In this document: in pieces, positions 60,950 through 64,000 of the stretch
Layout of the letters: each line of letters begins with the position of its first letter
Position numbering within the stretch: the first letter of the stretch is position 1
Origin: Dethiobacter alkaliphilus
GTDB taxonomy: Bacteria; Bacillota; Dethiobacteria; DTU022; UBA8154
Length of the DNA: 64,000 nt
Reading direction: 5' to 3'
Assembly: GCA_016841605.1 (NCBI GenBank)
Contig: JAENYV010000001.1
Span: 231,540-295,539 of the forward strand
The notes under the pieces: generated by a model
What the model saw: the letters and a program-made list of their open reading frames with translations, nothing else
Database searches by the model: none
Told to the model about the DNA's origin: nothing
Position numbers and translations under genes: made by a program

Positions 60950-62080
60950 ATGTTGCGGAAAAGTTCAAATTTACTTATGTCGGTATTTCTTATCTTTATG
61001 CTTATTTTAAGTGTGGCTGGTCTTTCCGGCTGCAGCACCCCGGCAACCGGCGGAGAGTCCGGAGGAGAAAACGCTTCGGAAGCTGAAAGTACAACCAGAG
61101 TGATTACTGATGATTTAGGACGTTCCCATACGATTCCCAAAGATATCGACAAGATTTACAGCACAAGCCCGGTTGCCACGATTCTAACATATACGCTGGC
61201 TCCGGAAAAACTGGCCGGCTGGAATTATGAGTTGCGTCCTGCGGATGTCAAATACATTTTACCTGAGTTGCGCAACTTGCCTAATTTAGGAGGGTGGCAG
61301 TCAAAAAGCACAGGAAATATTGAAGAAATATTAAAAGCCGAACCGGATGTGATAGTTTCCATGGGAGATAATCCTAGCGAAACCGATATCTCTTTGGCTG
61401 ATGAAATACAGGGTCAATTGGGAATTCCGGTTATTATGGTCAAGCTGCCCCTGATCGGCATGGACAAGGCGTATGATTTTATGGGCGATTTACTGGGGGT
61501 ACAGGAAAGAGCTGCAGAATTGGCTTCATATTTCCGTCATACCATTGAAGATATTCAGGCCAAAGCGGCAGAAATACCGGAAAATAAAAAAATTAAGGTA
61601 TACTATGCAGAGGGGGCCGAAGGTTTGCAGACAGAACCCAATGGTTCCATGCATATTCAGACCCTGGAGCTGGTGGGCGGTTTGAATGTGGCCGGAGATG
61701 TGGAGGCCGGAGGCAAAGGCGGCCAGAGCCCCGTGTCTTTTGAGCAGGTGCTGGCCTGGGATCCCGATGTGATCCTCTGCTGGAATGAGAGCAGCGGAGG
61801 AGCCTATCAAGAAATCACCACCGATTCCCGCTGGGCGGAGCTGAAAGCGGTCCGGAATAAACAAGTCTATGAAATACCGAGTTCTCCTTATAACTGGTTT
61901 GACCGTCCGCCTTCTGTGAACCGGATAATCGGTTTTAAATGGGTTGGAAATTTGCTCTACCCGGATGTTTACCAATATGATATGATTAATGAAGCCAGAG
62001 AGTTTTATAAGAAGTTTTATCATTATGATCTGACGGAAGAGGAAGCCCGGGAACTGCTGGTTCATTCACTGAGCAAATAA
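60950..62080 (+). CDS. Metal-chelate-type substrate-binding lipoprotein (importer D)
   Basis: 376 residues, lipobox Cys in GLSGC. BtuF/FhuD-like with TTRVITDDLGRSHTIPKD, APEKLAGWNYEL, LPNLGGWQ and IIGFKWVGNLLYP, all matching importer C. It should bind the same type of ligand as the protein at 42614. A perfect hairpin follows its stop. Confidence 0.82.
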   Translation: MLRKSSNLLMSVFLIFMLILSVAGLSGCSTPATGGESGGENASEAESTTRVITDDLGRSHTIPKDIDKIYSTSPVATILTYTLAPEKLAGWNYELRPADVKYILPELRNLPNLGGWQSKSTGNIEEILKAEPDVIVSMGDNPSETDISLADEIQGQLGIPVIMVKLPLIGMDKAYDFMGDLLGVQERAAELASYFRHTIEDIQAKAAEIPENKKIKVYYAEGAEGLQTEPNGSMHIQTLELVGGLNVAGDVEAGGKGGQSPVSFEQVLAWDPDVILCWNESSGGAYQEITTDSRWAELKAVRNKQVYEIPSSPYNWFDRPPSVNRIIGFKWVGNLLYPDVYQYDMINEAREFYKKFYHYDLTEEEARELLVHSLSK

Positions 62081-62136
62081 CTGACAATTTGTAAAGTAAT
62101 GAAATAAGTTGCTGTTTGTGCTGTTTAAAGGAGAGG

Positions 62137-62180
62137 ATTGTGCACGGATTGGGGAAGTAATTTCTCAATCCGTGCACAAT
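62137..62180 (+). terminator. Perfect 15-bp hairpin
   Basis: ATTGTGCACGGATTG and its complement with a 14-nt loop. Only a weak T run follows (GTTTAAAT), so it may be a terminator, an RNA-stability element or a protein site. Confidence 0.6.
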
Positions 62181-62258
62181 GTTTAAATCTGCTAAGTCAA
62201 AACAAGATAAAAAAGAGGAAAATGAACGTATTTAACCAAGAAAGAGGGGTGTAATGAC

Positions 62259-62876
62259 ATGAAAATTGATGCAAAGGACTTTGAAAAAGTAACGAAAAAA
62301 ATTTTGGCCCCTGTTTATCCGGTTATTGCTGAAAATATTATTAAAGAGACCGGAGTCGTCAGTGGTATATGTATCGATTTAGGTGCGGGCCCGGGGAATC
62401 TGGGATTGGAACTTGCAAAACTTGCCTCCGGTTTTAAGGTTATCTTATTGGACATGTCGGAGGAAATGCTTAAAATAGCAGAAAAGAACTGTAGCGACAT
62501 GTTGCTTGCAGATCGTGTATCCTCCTGGAAAGGTAATGTGGAACAATTACCTTTCCAGGAGGATACAGTAGATCTCGTTGTAAGCCGGGGTTCGATTTTT
62601 TTCTGGGAAGATCAAGTAAAAGCCTTAAACGAGGTTTATAGGATACTAAAACCCGGTGGGTATGCATATCTAGGCGGAGGGTTCGGAAATGAAGAGTTGC
62701 TGTCTCAGATCAGGGCGAAGATGAGGGAACAAAATCCCCAATGGGATAATGAGAGGAAAAAGAGAACCGGTAAAGTGGGATTTCTCCATTTTAGCGAACT
62801 TATGAAGAAAACGGTAATACCCCGTTATAAAATTAGTAGAAAGCAGGCTGGACTATGGATAATATTCAAAAAATAA
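62259..62876 (+). CDS. Class I SAM-dependent methyltransferase
   Basis: 205 residues, ATG behind GAGGGG. Motif I CIDLGAGPGNLG, the acidic loop VILLDMSEEML, SRGSIFFWED and LKPGGYAYLGGG. Paralog of the enzyme at 47453. Its last 22 bp overlap the radical SAM fusion gene downstream, so the two are translationally coupled and probably work on the same substrate. Confidence 0.78.
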   Translation: MKIDAKDFEKVTKKILAPVYPVIAENIIKETGVVSGICIDLGAGPGNLGLELAKLASGFKVILLDMSEEMLKIAEKNCSDMLLADRVSSWKGNVEQLPFQEDTVDLVVSRGSIFFWEDQVKALNEVYRILKPGGYAYLGGGFGNEELLSQIRAKMREQNPQWDNERKKRTGKVGFLHFSELMKKTVIPRYKISRKQAGLWIIFKK

Positions 62877-64000
62877 AAAAATGTTATATATGTGCCAGGG
62901 AGTGCAGTATTCAAGAAGGAGGGAGCGGGCAATGCCGTAAATACACTGTACGAAAGGGTCAATTGGTTGAAATTGCACCTGATCAATACCTTGTGGTATG
63001 CTGTATTTCTATTGAGACAATGCCTATGCTGCATTTTTACCCCAAAGGGAAGTTTCTGCAAATAACAACCACCGGTTGCAATTTTGATTGCCCGGGTTGC
63101 ATATCCACCGTTTTGGTAAAAGAGGTGGGGCTTAGCAACATTGCTCTTCAGCATAAGACTGCTGATCAGATAATTAAACAGGCAAAAGAAGAAGAGTGTT
63201 TGGGAATATCTTTTCTGATGAATGATCCGCTTGCCTCATATTTTACTTTTTTAAATGTTGCTAAAAAGGCAAAAAGAGCCAACCTGCTGGTTGGATGCTC
63301 AACCAATGGTGACTTTACATATGAATCTTCACGACTGCTTGCCCCTTATCTGGATTTCATCAATATAGGAATAAAAGGGTTTTCTGATGCTGAATATAAA
63401 AATTGCGGAGGAAATAGTGTTGAGAACGTTCTGGAAAGGATAAGGACCTTTGATAATCACGGCATTCATTTAGAGGTATCATATACTTATAAAAGGGGCA
63501 ATGAGGACGCTATCGAGAATTTTGCCTCATGGCTAAGGGAGTCGGGGTATAATATACCTTTGCAAATTATGCGCTATATACCTCTTGAAGGTGCAGCTCC
63601 CGAGCTTGAACCCACAATAAATGAAGCCGAACATCTGTGCCGGGCATTAAAACAAAAGCTGAACCATGTCTACTTGTTTAATAGCCCGGGAACAGAGTTT
63701 TTAGATACATATTGCCCGGAGTGCGGCAACATATTGATCGAGAGAGATTTTTACGGACCGATGGGGGCAAAGACAAAAAAAATTAATGTTAATAATGATA
63801 GGAAATGTCCAAAATGTAATCATTTAATTCCCATACCGGGCTTGAAAAAAAGAGACGGATATATGGAAAAGGCTTTTGAAGGGGGGTATCCGTTCACAAG
63901 AGCATTAGAAATGATCCAGGCTATCTTAATTGCTTGCGGAGTGAATAAGCTTTCTCATGTTGTCAAAGTGTGGGAGAAAGTTTTAACGGAAAATTATCTG
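62855..64000 (+). CDS. Radical SAM enzyme (AmrS-like) fused to binding-protein lobe, copy 2 (3' partial)
   Basis: 382 codons are visible before the window edge. The ATG lies inside the end of the methyltransferase gene. N-terminal C10, C13, C17 and C27 in the CxIxxGxxGxC pattern, radical SAM CX3CX2C at C75, C79, C82 (TTTGCNFDCPGC), then SFLMNDPLASYFTFLNVAKK and a zinc-ribbon-like YCPECGN...KCPKCNH, all aligned with 43769-45574. The visible end (ALEMIQAILIACGVNKLSHV) matches the linker just before the binding-protein lobe of that paralog, so a lobe is expected beyond the window. No signal peptide. Confidence 0.8.
   Translation, partial: MDNIQKIKKCYICARECSIQEGGSGQCRKYTVRKGQLVEIAPDQYLVVCCISIETMPMLHFYPKGKFLQITTTGCNFDCPGCISTVLVKEVGLSNIALQHKTADQIIKQAKEEECLGISFLMNDPLASYFTFLNVAKKAKRANLLVGCSTNGDFTYESSRLLAPYLDFINIGIKGFSDAEYKNCGGNSVENVLERIRTFDNHGIHLEVSYTYKRGNEDAIENFASWLRESGYNIPLQIMRYIPLEGAAPELEPTINEAEHLCRALKQKLNHVYLFNSPGTEFLDTYCPECGNILIERDFYGPMGAKTKKINVNNDRKCPKCNHLIPIPGLKKRDGYMEKAFEGGYPFTRALEMIQAILIACGVNKLSHVVKVWEKVLTENYL

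Overview
The window looks like chromosomal DNA from an anaerobic, Gram-positive-type bacterium of the Bacillota (Clostridia, perhaps Peptococcaceae or Desulfitobacteriia). The grounds are strong AGGAGG ribosome binding sites, many GTG and TTG starts, sigma-A-type promoters, SLH, cohesin and dockerin surface modules, lipoprotein-anchored binding proteins, and a glycerol-3-phosphate-dehydrogenase-like/DUF1667 redox operon. The genus cannot be fixed from the sequence. No rRNA, tRNA, CRISPR array, IS element or phage gene was seen. All genes except one small Mop protein lie on the + strand.

Layout. (1) 1-14.2 kb: very large secreted proteins built from cohesin, beta-helix, PKD, DUF4430, NHL, purple-acid-phosphatase-like, HID (DUF1533) and sulfite-oxidase-fold (SUOX-like) domains, with a recent 1.1-kb duplication and a truncated third gene start. 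(2) 14.4-18.3 kb: two TrmO-FmdE fusion proteins, a kinase-fold protein and a MOT1/sulfate-type transporter. (3) 18.4-26.6 kb: two parallel FecCD/BtuCDF-type importers, each led by a small C-terminally anchored Ig-like protein, with a TiaS-like protein between them. (4) 26.8-29.9 kb: a three-gene redox operon. (5) 30-39.6 kb: a second block of surface proteins (SLH, SUOX-like, dockerin, cohesin/LRR, CFI-box). (6) 39.9-46.7 kb: a third TrmO-FmdE fusion, a third FecCD importer, a radical SAM enzyme fused to a BtuF-like lobe, and a two-gene permease. (7) 46.8-64 kb: a Mop protein, then methyltransferase, cytosolic binding protein, G3E GTPase, orphan ABC ATPase, ModA-like lipoprotein, NikABCDE/Opp-type importer, a fourth TrmO-FmdE protein, DUF3343, a class V aminotransferase, a fourth FecCD importer, another methyltransferase and a second radical SAM fusion cut by the window edge.

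How the parts may fit. The repeated association of chelate-type importers with SAM-dependent and tRNA-modification-like enzymes (TrmO, TiaS), FmdE domains, radical SAM enzymes carrying binding-protein lobes and a metal-chaperone GTPase suggests uptake followed by cytosolic processing of a metal chelate or metal cofactor. Mo/W-type proteins (Mop, ModA-like, MOT1-like) and a Ni/peptide importer sit among them, and the surface proteins carry ligand-binding modules related to transcobalamin and heme-binding receptors. A five-site palindrome (8-4-8 bp, half-site TTATGNCA) near promoters links surface-protein genes to two of the importer operons and is probably the operator of a shared repressor. 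The ligand is not identified; the pathway is an inference from gene content and order.
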